Source: Liolophura sinensis
Taxonomy: Eukaryota > Mollusca > Polyplacophora > Chitonida > Chitonidae
Direction: 5' to 3'
Assembly (NCBI RefSeq): GCF_032854445.1
Contig: NC_088295.1
Coordinates: forward strand, 29,694,470 to 29,758,469
Length of the DNA: 64,000 nt
Position numbers and translations under genes: made by a program. Below are positions 11,779-22,545 of this stretch, one piece after another. Below the pieces are notes generated by a model. That model saw only the letters and a list, made by a program, of their open reading frames with translations, searched no databases and was not told the DNA's origin. Numbering within the stretch: position 1 is the stretch's first letter; every line of letters begins with the position of its first letter.

Positions 11779-12188
11779 ATTTACACACTTATTGGATCTA
11801 CGCATTCGATTGTATTGCGGAGTACACAATGCGGTGTAACACTCGAGCGCAATACTTTTTAGAGAGCTGTGATTTCAAGCATGATATTACTACTGCGTGC
11901 TCTTTGTCTCTACATTTTATAACGAACAACGATGTTAAGCACACGAACTAGTGAAGTCATACTTGAAGATTTCTGAAAAGAACGACTTGCAATCTATTTG
12001 CTGCCTATTTACTACTCCAGAATGACGAGTTGTCTGATTGGCTTAACAATTGCGGGCGTTAATGACTGTGTAAGCATATCTGTAAGAACGATTAAGCGGG
12101 CATGTATTCGCAAAAGTTCAGTCATATGGCGGAGAGAATGAGTTACAATCAACATGGAAATGCAGAAAATCCACATACAGAAACAAAA
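11779..12188. other. unassigned non-coding sequence
   Basis: A 61-codon frame at 11,766-11,951 shows no domain. Nothing else is seen. Confidence 0.35.
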
Positions 12189-12351
12189 ACATGCATCATT
12201 TTATTTATTTATTTATTTATTTGATTGGTGTTTTACGCCGTACTCAAGAATATTTCACTTGTACGACGGGGGCCAGCATTATGGTGGGAGGAATCCGGAC
12301 AAAGCCCGAAGGAAATCCACGGCCATCCGCAGGCTGCTTGACATGCATCAT
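12189..12351 (-). repeat. SINE-A copy, 5'-truncated, with 11-bp target duplication
   Basis: The element is 12,200-12,340, antisense: an (ATTT)n tail, the 3' module (ttacgccgtactcaagaat) and part of the body, ending near gcaggctgcttg. It is flanked by acatgcatcat at 12,189-12,199 and 12,341-12,351. Confidence 0.88.
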
Positions 12352-12774
12352 ATTAAATCACCAAAACTGAGCACTGGCTGAAAGTATGACCCGCCAACTG
12401 TTTCTTGAAGATCGTGACTGCAATAACAGTTGATTCATATTAACTTAGGGATTTACACCTGAAACTGAAATAGTTAATATGGCGCCCTTGAGCGTTAAAA
12501 TTAGCTGAATTCTTGTAAAAAAAACTCCGGGCTAATTTGAACCACACAGTATTTAGTCTGCTTTTTTCGACGTTACAACATAAGTTCAGTTCAATTAGGA
12601 ATCTTTTGCTCTCAAAACCACGTATTACATGAACACAGAATATTCTACCGTACCAATGTTTTGTTTTCACTATGCTTTCATGACCCTGTCTTTTTTGTTC
12701 TTTATACAATTCCTTTTGATGTTTTGAACGTTAATACCATTCTCACGCCTTACTGGTACTCAAACACACCTGTG
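12352..12774. other. unassigned non-coding sequence
   Basis: A minus-strand frame (12,440-12,709, 89 codons) has no recognisable domain. Confidence 0.4.
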
Positions 12775-14545
12775 CTTCCAAAAATACGAGAGTTCAGACA
12801 GCTTTTGTGCGGTCTGTTCCTGAGGTTATTTGCTACTAGCTTTGCAGGCCAAATGAAACGTCAAATGTCTGATTTTCTGATATTATGAATTGTCATGGAC
12901 TTTGGAAATCATAAATGAATGCCGTCAAATCTTTCATCAGTGTTTCCAATATTTTCCACAATGTACCTTTCAGCACGTCGAATAACCCCAAGCTGAAGGA
13001 ACATCGAATACTTACAATGGTTCAAATCTTCTCCCTGTCTACTCAAGCAAGAACAAGTCCAACGATTGAAACACCGCCTTTCCAGGCCGCCTTTGAGGAA
13101 TTTGAATTATGTCTTAAATCATTAATTCTTGACCGAAAGCTTTCGCGTCTGGTTCAATCAGGGCTACTGGCCAGCAATAATCCGGTCATCAAAGTTAGGG
13201 CCAAAATAACTTACCAGTTTGGAGTCAGCAAAATGCATTCAATTTTACTTACGGATGGTCGATGAGTGACGAGCCTTCACGCCCTATAGGCCATGGAATC
13301 CTGGTACTTCACGTGGACATATTTATTTCAAATATCTCAATGTCACTCAAGGATACTTTGGGTCAAAACATCAAATTATCTGCAATAATGTGTGTAACAT
13401 GTGCACAATCATTGTGAATCTACAGTCTCAAATTGGAACTGTTGATAAGTTGATAAATTGAATATATTTACCCTGTATTTATATTTCAGACGTCACATGT
13501 GACCTTGATTTTGTTATGATAATTAAACAAACTTTCATATGAAAAGTTTTCTTTGGACACTCTGAATAACGGTCCCGATTGTTATTTTAGCTCTTCCTTT
13601 ATTCGCACCCAGATAGCCATTTCACCAACACGACTTTCATGGGGTGACCTACCATTTTCCTTCGGTGTAAAGACAGAATAGAATATGCCCAAGATGGTTA
13701 CAAAATTTAATTTCGTTTGATAACAACTACTTTCTAATATCCCATTGTATGTATTTATTTTTTGCCTTCCGCTGACATCAAAGTTGCAAAGACTGTGAGG
13801 TGACTGAACAAAATAAAAAGTTGACTTACTGCCATGATGGTTCCCCCCGAGAAAGGTGTATTTTTATAGGCAAGCTTGTGGTTCTTTTTAAGGGAGAAAC
13901 CTGAGGGTATTAATAAATATGCCCCAAAGAAACTTGGTAAACTCGCATCAGATATATACGTTTTTTTCCGTATGTGTTAAATCTTCGGCTTTACTCAATC
14001 ATTGTGCTCTATTGACAATCTTTAACTCCAACCAACAGCTATAATTTAATCGCAGGAAAGAATAGGCTAGCGGTTTAAATATTCAGAAAACCGACCCCCT
14101 GATACTATCTTTCAAAAGGCACTCTAATGGTGCACTGATTTCATCAACTGCCCTCTTTGTCAAGTTCTTTCTTTGTCGGTATAAAAGACTGGATCGACAT
14201 TATACTTAATCTCATGGGCCCCAACAAACGCAGTTGTCCAGCTTAGCTGCAAAAAAGGTGAGGACAAACGCAAATGGATACGAGGTCTCCTCCGTGGCGT
14301 GCTTTCACATCCGTCTGTGCTATTATACGTCGTGACATTAAACGAAGTTGAATATAATGACAGTGTCTGGAGAAGAGAAAACGATTGCCAAAGCCTTTAT
14401 ATGAGCCATCAAATCGTTGGGGAATAACCACTGTGACAAGGATATCTACCACAACAAAACTGTAATTGAGAACCGATGCCTTTGATGCAAGGGTCAACCA
14501 AACTCAGTCAGGCAAATTCCCAAAACGACGTTTAACACTACAAAA
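12775..14545 (-). repeat. inverted dispersed copy of the X-repeat core
   Basis: Read on the minus strand, this matches the core of the tandem X units in the same order. First comes ggcatcggttctcaattaca and cttctccagacactgtcatt (near 14,450-14,340). Next is the caactgcgtttgttggggcc block, then the tttaccaagtttc and acacctttctcggggg block (near 13,945-13,850). Last is the aagtaaaattgaatgcattttgctgac block (near 13,250) and its followers down to about 12,775. The array copies lie in the opposite orientation, 15 kb and more away. The X core is therefore a dispersed sequence and not only a local tandem repeat. No conserved frame or terminal inverted repeat is seen. Confidence 0.8.
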
Positions 14546-14699
14546 GAGCTAAGAGAGTATACAGTACGAAAATAAGAGGGAATCATGCAAAAGGAAGCAG
14601 TCAACAGTTTCCCATGAGGCTTGAAAAACGCAACGTATGTTCTAGGCGACTGAGTGAAATCAGTATTCAAATCGTGTACCATACAGAATATAAGATGTT

Positions 14700-14850
14700 A
14701 ATAAAATATTTATCTCAGTTGCGCTATAATTGCAACAGTTCATATATCGAAGACGATTCAACACGACGAATATATTGCCTCAAGCCCCTGGTTAAGCGGA
14801 ATTAGACACTATCATGAAGTAGAGTACAAGTTATTTCCATGCGTTTGCTT
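14700..14850 (+). repeat. dispersed repeat R3, copy 2 (weak)
   Basis: It shares ctcagttgcgctataattgcaac, interrupted, and ctggttaagcggaattag with 5,455-5,540. A similar fragment (ggcttaagcagaattag) is at 32,582-32,598. Confidence 0.35.
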
Positions 14851-15815
14851 ATTACATCTGATGATAATAGATCATTTGGATGTATTCGTTAGGTAATAAA
14901 AAGCAATATACACTTGTTACTGGTAACACGGTGAATAATATTACTAAATTATACTTACTACTATTGACAATAACGCGGATGTATTTAACCGACACGCTCA
15001 GGTAGATGAACTTATATGGTGGAAATTTAAGGGGGAGAAACCCAGGGTGCGATGGGCAAGCCGCCTGCCTTTGATAAGTTACCGGCACACACAACGAGTG
15101 AACTACAATGACACTGCTGGAACAGAAGTGTCTTAACAGAAGCATGGGCTTCTTCCCTTAGGAAGATGTATTGTTATCAAATACATGCAAAGATTTACAA
15201 TAAATGACTAAATTTTAATTTGTTGAAGATGGCAATTAATTATCTTTTACACCATTCCATCAGTTCACCTGCTACACATGTTCAGCACATAACTTTATGG
15301 ATTAAGCTTTTAATTTCAAACAACCGTCAAGGGCTGTGCATCACTTCAGAGCTTGAAACATTTTCCATGGCAAGCTAAATGACACAGAAAAATTTCCCGT
15401 ACTTTTGTAAAGAAATAAACAAGCGGTACTGTTTTTATACGTTACAGTTCTAGGACAGCGAATCTTTTTTTCAGACGCCCTGTTTTATCATGTAGCCTCA
15501 TGCTGGCTTGTCTCAGCAATACATTGATTGGCCTAGTGACTTTCTCCTTGTGGATCGCAGGGGTTTAACCAGGTGCAATTTGGAGGTTCAAATCAACAGA
15601 CGAGAACTACGGAACCATTATAAATATTGAATGTGAGTGAGCGTGAGATCGTACAAAACCGCTAAACAGACTTCCCATACAGAACAAGAGCACAGTGTCT
15701 TCCAGCCGCAGTTGGTCATTTTAACTTAACTTGTGTAGATTGCAAGTATGATTTATTCAAATTTTGCGATGGGCAGCAACATGGGAACAGAACGCAATTT
15801 CACGTATAATGGACG
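14851..15815. other. unassigned non-coding sequence
   Basis: No gene is recognised. The 97-codon minus frame at 14,852-15,145 has no domain I know. Confidence 0.4.
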
Positions 15816-16035
15816 TTATGCGGTTTGTCTCCCTCTTTTCCTGGTCGTTATGCGGTTTGTCTCTCTTTGTCCCAGGTCGTCATGCGGTTTGTATCTCTCT
15901 TTCCCAGGTCGTCATGCGGTTTGTATCTCTCTTTCCCAGGTCGTCATGCGGTTTGTACCTCTCTTTCCCTGGTCGTCATGCGGTTTGTCTCTCTCTTTTC
16001 CTGGTCGTCATGCGGTTTGTCTCTCTCTTTCTCTT
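15816..16035 (+). repeat. 32-bp minisatellite, seven units
   Basis: The motif gcggtttgt recurs at 15,820, 15,852, 15,884, 15,916, 15,948, 15,980 and 16,012, an exact 32-bp period. The unit is about ggtcgtcatgcggtttgtct plus ctctctttccct. As 32 is not a multiple of three, each frame reads the three phases in turn. The repeat lacks stops in any phase, which is why three overlapping open frames (113, 98 and 104 codons) appear. I do not regard them as genes. Confidence 0.95.
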
Positions 16036-17780
16036 CGGCCATCATATGCTTCCACCTTAACGGAGGCATACATGTCATACTTATCTTAATCGGGTATGTT
16101 TCTTCCATGATACAGCAAAATTCACACCTTCAGTCCTGAAATAAAACTACGTATAAAATAATTTTAAGCCTTCTCAACGGCTTGCAGTGGGCAGTGTCAG
16201 AATCATGAACGTCTGAAAAAGAAACCAGTCGAACACTGATGTCTATCAGTCTTCTTAGCGAGTCTCTGTTTGATGCCATTTTCCGCACATATTTATAAGA
16301 AATCAAGGGCTTGTTCGTAACTCAATATACTTCGAAAATATTAAGAATAAAGAGGGAATTTCCCTTTGCATAACATGTATGCAGAAAAACTGGTAAGCAA
16401 ATATATACCCACATTTGTTGAAGTTAAGGAGAGTCTTCATTGAACAAAAGAGATACTGTCAGCGACCCGATTTCTCTAGAAGCAGTGGGCGGTTCTGGGG
16501 CCATATTAACGTCTTAGCCAGAGATTTTGCAATACATTTGGTTTCATATAAGTTCCAATGAAAATGTCACGTTTACCTTTCTTGGCATGATTTGTATTCA
16601 CTAAGCAAATCGCAACAAAAGATAAAATCAGCAACTTCTTCGATCACACACATGTGTTTGTGTGGACATGTGATTTACTGAATAGCTCTTGATTTTCAAA
16701 GCGTATTATGCCCTTGCTCAAACGCTTCCAGCATCAAAGAGCAACAGAATTTGCCCTTTGGGATGTAACTCCCGATTGGATCATCTTGGTTTGGTAGTTG
16801 TTACTAAGAGAGGCCTGCTTCTCTTTGTATACTACTGACAGCGCTCACCTATACATGAATTGATGAGATATTTCAACGACTCGAAAAAGGTTAATTTGTT
16901 GAAAATCTTAGATACAGGGAAAGCCCTTGGAAGAATTGCGGTGCAGTTTGGTATATGAATGTCGTTACACTGTTTATTGGTAATACCATTGTTTAAGATT
17001 TAGTAAGATAGATAACCATCAAGTTCAGGCAAAGTATGCTACTTTGATTGTAATGTCCCAGTGTAAAGCCTGGAATTCATGAAAAATGTGAAAAAGGACT
17101 TCAAAATGATTTCGTTAATGGGACCTGTTTATACAAGCAATCTACCAAAATGTATCTTTCCAGCTTTTCTCACAACTTTTCTAGCTATGCATGGAACAAT
17201 GCAATTCTAAAACATACTTTAGGAATAAAATACTTCGCCACTGTAAAAACCCAGGTGTGAAATCTGATGAATCTCAAGTTTTTTTAAATCTTCGCCAATA
17301 TGCTGCTCAGTTCAATAAATATGTAGGTGGACAGATACAAAGTGACTGTGTAGGATGACGTGTAGGAGCACAGTTAATGAAGTTGAAGCACTGTAGACCT
17401 TTATTCTTTCCAAAAACTCTATTCGTCTAAAGTACCAAAGCTATCATCACAGTAATATTATATTCTAAACGCAGTAAATCCAATATAAAATGAGGATGTG
17501 TTTATATTATTTCATCAAGGACAGCTTCGTTTTTCAGTGATTTATTTTGATCAATGAATATTTACTTTTTCGTCATAATCTGGCTGAATATTTTTTCAGT
17601 GTATCATAGGGTCGAATTAAGTATGTAAGAGAAAAACATATTTGTATGGTGATATGCTTAATCTCTATTATTGTTGCAGATTAGTATTAATTCCTCTCCA
17701 CTTACATTTGATGACGTTGATATTGTAAGCATATTAATGCAATAAAGCTAAACACTTCTTACAATCCCCAAGCTTCTGTC
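16036..17780. other. unassigned non-coding sequence (1.7 kb)
   Basis: No repeat, RNA gene or coding segment is recognised, and no open frame reaches 60 codons within it. It is one of the longest featureless stretches of the window. Confidence 0.5.
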
Positions 17781-17862
17781 TCCTAACCGCTAATGTTATT
17801 TATTTGATTGGTGTTAGCGCGCTAACCGACTGAGCCACGGAGGCCCCTCCTAACCGCTAATG
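17781..17862 (-). repeat. 52-bp internally deleted SINE-A with perfect 15-bp target duplication
   Basis: Only the extreme tail (tatttatttgattggtgtt) and the extreme tRNA head (agcgcgctaaccgactgagc, then cacggaggcccc) remain, fused at 17,815-17,816. The element is 17,796-17,847, antisense. It is flanked by tcctaaccgctaatg at 17,781-17,795 and 17,848-17,862. The body of roughly 200 bp is missing, yet both natural ends and both target copies are intact. Confidence 0.92.
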
Positions 17863-17884
17863 AGTAATCTGGTGGCGTTGGTGT

Positions 17885-18025
17885 TTGGTATTTTGGTGTT
17901 TTACATGGCCGCACTCAAGAATATTTCACTTATACGACGGCGGCCAGCATTATGGTGAGCGGAAACCGGGCAGAGCCCGGGGGAAACCCACGACCATCCG
18001 CAGGTTGCTAACAGACCTGCTCACT
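17885..18025 (-). repeat. SINE-A copy, 5'-truncated
   Basis: Antisense 3' module and body: ttacatggccgcactcaaga, tacgacggcggccagcatta, cgggcagagcccgggggaaa. It ends near cagacctgctcac. It lies only about 25 bp from the deleted SINE-A copy, in the same orientation. Confidence 0.88.
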
Positions 18026-18683
18026 TACTTCCAATGAATAATCTGAGAAATGTGACTAGGTTAAAGATACCCTGAGCATATTCACTGAAAGCTGTCGGCT
18101 TGAACTGACGAAACACCACCTCTATCCAAAGTTCAAGGGCGCCGAAATTCTTGATTTGAACGACGAACATGGACTCATGTTGTCACAGTCTTTAGGAAAA
18201 CCAGTTGCTCTGTTTTTTGTAACAGTATATGGATCTGCCAAAATAGGATGGCTTAGAAAGACGTGTTTTCGCAAGATGCATTAAGGAAATAATAGAACTT
18301 TAAAGCTTTGAAGGAATGCATATAAAAAATAAAAGCAACGCATCAAATTCTGGCCTTAATCCCGACATAGAAACTGATTTAGATGCATGGTCCGAACTAC
18401 TTTTTCCTGTGGTTCTTACTCTCTACAATTTAAAAAGGCACGGATGAAAATGTCAGCACTGAGTAATATTATGTTACTTTAAATATTGACATTAGCCTAC
18501 AAACATGTGTTTTTAATTTCACTAGCAAATGTATTATCCAGGATGAAGGAATTTCCTCAGGGACAACTTGACATCAGTGTATTAGAAATATGCAATAAAG
18601 CTTTCGCACGCATGACAAGGCAAGACTGACGTATTAACACAATCGTGTCAGTTGAATAACTACTAGTAATTCGAAATACATTA
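18026..18683. other. unassigned non-coding sequence
   Basis: No feature is recognised. Confidence 0.4.
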
Positions 18684-18763
18684 CATGCACTCTAAGGATT
18701 CGTTCGTCGTCATATAATTGTTAAGTACGACGTTAAAGCCAAAGCGCTCACTCACTCACTTAA
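18684..18763 (+). repeat. SINE-B 3' fragment
   Basis: It contains ctaaggattcgttcgtcgtc, atataattgttaagtacgac and the gcgctcactcactcac tail, which is the reverse complement of the left part of the SINE-B copy at 53,285. The head is missing. Confidence 0.8.
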
Positions 18764-19530
18764 ATACTTGACTGGGAGTATTACAACACATAATTCTCAT
18801 CGCCTTTTCTCAGGGCAGTTTCATCACAGCGTGTATTAAAAGACGCGGATCCAGAATGCGAGTGGCCGGGTTCGGCTTCCATAGTTAGCATATTGCACAG
18901 CAGAGTCAGTGTACAAAAGAGCCTGGGATGGTAGGCGGGGAATCGGTCTTAGTGCAAGAAACTGTGCACCTCAAGAAGCGAAACTGACTATACCTGTGAG
19001 TGACAGCTGCTGACACACTCGTAAGGCTACTTCTTTCCTCTACCTGTTGAACGGCAATCATGGGACTTACAAAGCTTCAAACATCCACTGAAGCAATGTA
19101 TGGGTTATAAAATCGAAAATGATAGTCTGCTCCATTCACACGGAAACATCTTTTGTTTCATTAGACACTGTAGACTGCGGAAAATCACTGCAAGACAAAT
19201 GTTACATGCGAAAATGCGAAAAATTCTTGAGGATGCAATTATGCATCGATGAAATAAATACATGTATATCAAATGTTCAGCATTATACTTCCGCTAGGCA
19301 TAATATGTTAATGTTAATAATAGCTCATTTCATCAGGATTCATGTACGATTTTGTCATAGTTGTCACACGTTATGTAATACCATGGTTATCACGAAGACA
19401 AAAGTTAACCAAAACGAAACTTTGACAGCACGTATAAGTACATGCATACATATCTTTATTGTAACATGAAAGTTACAGTAAAGATATTTTTCTGGTTAAC
19501 GTTGATCTTCACACTGTAAATTAAAAACAC
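18764..19530. other. unassigned non-coding sequence
   Basis: The 116-codon frame at 19,119-19,469 has no recognisable domain and no supporting splice or initiation context that I can judge. Otherwise nothing is seen. Confidence 0.35.
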
Positions 19531-19810
19531 AGTGCCTCCGCCTAAGACCTTAAAAGAGGAAGTTGTGGCCTCCTCGCTTGGCATTCGGCAATAGGGGGAT
19601 AGAGCAGTGACTGGACGACCCGCGTCAGTATAATGGCTCCAGCGGGGCGGCTTACTTGCCTTCGGTTGCCTTCGGTAAGTCGTACCAATGAAGTAGCACT
19701 AGATGAAGGAGCGGTGGAAATCCGTTCCTTTGTCGTTATATGACTGAAAGATTGTTACGTACGACATTAAACCCTAAGCTCTCATTCACTCACTCACTCG
19801 CTCACTTACT
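19531..19810 (+). repeat. SINE-B copy, sense, lacking the tRNA head
   Basis: In order: aagaccttaaaagaggaagt, ctcctcgcttggcattcggc, the gcggggcggcttacttgcct block, gagcggtggaaatccgt, cgttatatgactgaaagatt, and a tail of CTCACT repeats up to 19,810. A small local duplication, ttgccttcgg twice, lies near 19,658-19,677. The tRNA-like head is absent. Confidence 0.85.
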
Positions 19811-20242
19811 CACTTTCCTTGAACAAAAGATTGGCGTGTTTGATCGGGAGTGCATCTTTAGCGGATTATTACTAAGGAACAATCACTTTTATGGTCATAT
19901 AACATTTATGGATGCTTCGATCAAGTTTGATACATCTGTTCTGGAAATTTACAGACGCGGTTGTGGTAGGATTTCGAAATTTGTACATTTTTATCGTTGC
20001 TACGCCTTACCGTACCAGGCCCTTTTATGCTTACTGGAGCAAACCACTTTAATTATGGCCGTGTTCGAATTTTTTTTTTACCTAAGCCTTAAATTGATAA
20101 ATATAGGCCCACCTGAAACCTCACTATGATTTCACATTCAGTGTCATCACCAAAGCTCACGCAAGCTCATGGTAAGCTTTTGTCATGACATGAATATGTC
20201 GAGTCTATGTCTAAAGTACAGTCTGATTCACATGAAAATGTA
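19811..20242. other. unassigned non-coding sequence
   Basis: A 129-codon frame (19,740-20,129) begins inside the SINE-B copy, so it is not a convincing gene. No domain is seen. Confidence 0.4.
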
Positions 20243-20352
20243 ATTTATTTCTGATTTACGCCGTATTCAAGAGTGTTTCATTTTTATACGACGGCGACCA
20301 GAATATAGGGGGGAAGAAGCTGACAGAGACCGGGTAAAACCCACGACAATCC
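20243..20352 (-). repeat. SINE-A copy, degenerate
   Basis: Antisense blocks: tttacgccgtattcaagagt, tatacgacggcgaccagaat, and accgggtaaaacccacgac. The copy is truncated and heavily mutated. Confidence 0.75.
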
Positions 20353-21475
20353 ATTCATATATAGCAAGGGCTGTAGAGGATATACAGAAGATATCCACCT
20401 TCGCTGGATTTAAAGGAAACAACAGACTTTCCACATGGTACATTTTATCGGGACTAATTTGTAGAAGACCTAAACAGTTTTTTTCTCTCGCACACTTTCG
20501 ACAAAAGGGATAGTTTCAATTTAGACATTGCAAATTATGCTTGCTTGGACAGCATTATATCGAAGGGTAGTGCATTCAGCTTGTACATATCTCGCCTTGT
20601 CGCATTTGCTGAATCCTTTGTGTTATGTGAAGATTTCAATCAATGTCACAAGTTATTACTGCAAATACTAGTGTGTCAAAGGTTATTCCATCAAACACCT
20701 TCACTTTAATTTTCACACTGAGTATAATTCTCTTGTAAGTAAATATGGACAGGGCGCCAGGCGTCTCTGGGACTTCGTGATTGTGTTATGATTGTAACCC
20801 ACTTCATTTGGGGCTAAAAATTGATTACTCATCGTATTGAATTAGATCGCCACGTTGGATCTATCAACAGTTGCAATCCATGGGCAACCATACTTTATTA
20901 TCGACAAGTTATATTCAAATATGGCACACGGATTGAATACCGGTTTCACTCCATCGTCTAGAACGGACCTTGTGTCTTTGATACATCGTTGAAAACTGCT
21001 GAATGCTTCTTTTTCCTTAATTCCGTCCTATTCTTGTACTTCCTTAGTTCTTTGGTAGTGTTGGTTGATGGTTGGTATACGAATGTTTTGACGCTTAGAT
21101 TCCCATATTGTTAGCACTGCTCACAGTGTTTCTGGATTTGAAAGATACATAGAAAGATTTGCTTAAAGTCTCTTTTTTAGACACAAGGACTAACCAGGAA
21201 TGTACCCAGAACCAACTGCACGACTGTTTTGTTTTCGAGGATATATCACCAAAGGTTCCATATTCGCTCATGAAAGAAACGTTTTTCTATTTACCAGTAA
21301 TTACTCAAATAAGTGCCTCTCAGAACATGTACTGTTTAAAGTGATAAAATGAACCTAAAGTTTGAAAACGTTATAAGGCCGCTAGCATTATATATTTTAC
21401 ACGCTTTAAAACCTATTTAAACGGTAACATTTGCCCAGACGAAACTGCTATTTTGTGAACGGTGAAACGTACACT
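20353..21475. other. unassigned non-coding sequence (1.1 kb)
   Basis: No gene or repeat is recognised. A 61-codon frame at 21,159-21,344 has no domain. Confidence 0.4.
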
Positions 21476-21632
21476 GATGTGATGGCGATCAGCATTATCG
21501 TGGATGGAAACCGGGCTGAGTCTGGCGGAAACCAAACGACCATCATTAGGCTGCTGGCTGCTCATCTACGGCGCGAGAGGAAGCCAGCTTGACCTGGATT
21601 TGAACTCTCAGCAGGACAAGGTGTGAGAGGAT
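21476..21632 (-). repeat. SINE-A copy, missing its tail
   Basis: The body (gatcagcattatcgtggatg, aaaccgggctgagtctggcg) and the B-box side (gaagccagcttgacctggat, then ttgaactctcagc) are present. The terminal gccgtactcaagaat module is not recognisable. Confidence 0.75.
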
Positions 21633-21890
21633 CCCATGTTGTTATATTTAAATCTGAACACAACGAATATACATAAAACATGTAGAATCAGTGGATATTA
21701 TTGAAATTCCTTTCAAACAATTATCCGTTTCATAAGAAATCTTGCATTGGAACGAATATCAAGGTGTTTAAAAGCGTTAAACATCAATAACATTTTCAAA
21801 ATCGTTTAGCTTGAATTTATGAATGTAGAGATAACAAAATACAGATTGGTTTATAGATTTTCATGTTTGATTCACATCTGTTGTGAAGAG

Positions 21891-22545
21891 TTAAGCTGAG
21901 ATTCCTTACATGCGGTAGCGGTATACGGTACGCGGTATGCGGTACACGGCAAAAAATCGAAATAGTTAAAATAAGTTGCAATGATTCCATAGGTACGGTC
22001 GCGGATCCGTTTTTTCATGCGGAAACGTATACGGTAAAATCAATCGCACCATGTAGCGATCGGTGCGGTATGCGTTTTCAAAACCGGACAGGGTATCCCA
22101 AGAAATGACGTCACTGGTGGGGTGTTTCCCCGACACGTGGTCGGAACTTGTTTAAATTGTTCTCTGGTTAGACGAAAGTACTGTTGGAATTTTTCTCCAT
22201 CCAGCTGCAATTCCGAGACCAAGTTATGTAAAGCTCCCTGCTGAGCTCTTTGCCGCAAAATACTGTGGATCCACCATCGGTGTTTTCTCTTTTTACGCTT
22301 CTTTAGTTGCAACAACTTATATGACATTGCTATTATGGCAAGGTCTGAATCTTGCTCTAAAGCCACACGTCGTGAAATGGAGGAATGCGACATGTTTGCT
22401 CTGATGAAAACGCACCATGAATGAAAGAAAACGCATAGGTTACCGCATAAATGGAATCAGAGAAAGCGCATACCGCATGCCGTATCCGCGTACCGCGTGC
22501 CGTATACCGCAAACCGCATACCGCGTATATGGAATCTCAGCTTTA
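21891..22545 (-). mobile_element. PIF/Harbinger-derived non-autonomous element, 649 bp, TTA target duplication
   Basis: The element is 21,894-22,542. It begins agctgagattcc and ends ggaatctcagct, a perfect 12-bp terminal inverted repeat. It is flanked by TTA at 21,891-21,893 and 22,543-22,545, the three-base TWA target duplication known for PIF/Harbinger elements. Just inside each end are GC-rich subterminal repeats built from variants of GCGGTA and its complement (gcggtatacggtacgcggta on the left; taccgcgtgccgtataccgc on the right). The middle holds the N-terminal part of a Harbinger transposase on the minus strand. Ends, target and coding fragment agree, so the class is well supported. It is an internally deleted derivative that cannot move itself. 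Confidence 0.92.
22040..22393 (-). pseudogene. Harbinger (HARBI1-like) transposase, N-terminal fragment
   Basis: The frame has 117 codons. Residues about 39-80 carry the conserved segment that precedes the DDE nuclease domain in animal Harbinger nucleases: RWWIHSILRQRAQQGALHNL, then a stretch ending EKFQQYFRLTREQF. Residues 31-38 are a basic lysine/arginine run. After about residue 81 the reading becomes unrelated and stops within 40 residues. None of the three acidic catalytic positions is present. In the family, full proteins are about 350-400 residues, so roughly two thirds is missing. It cannot encode an active nuclease. The start at 22,393 is the first methionine in frame and is plausible but not proven. 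Confidence 0.85.
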
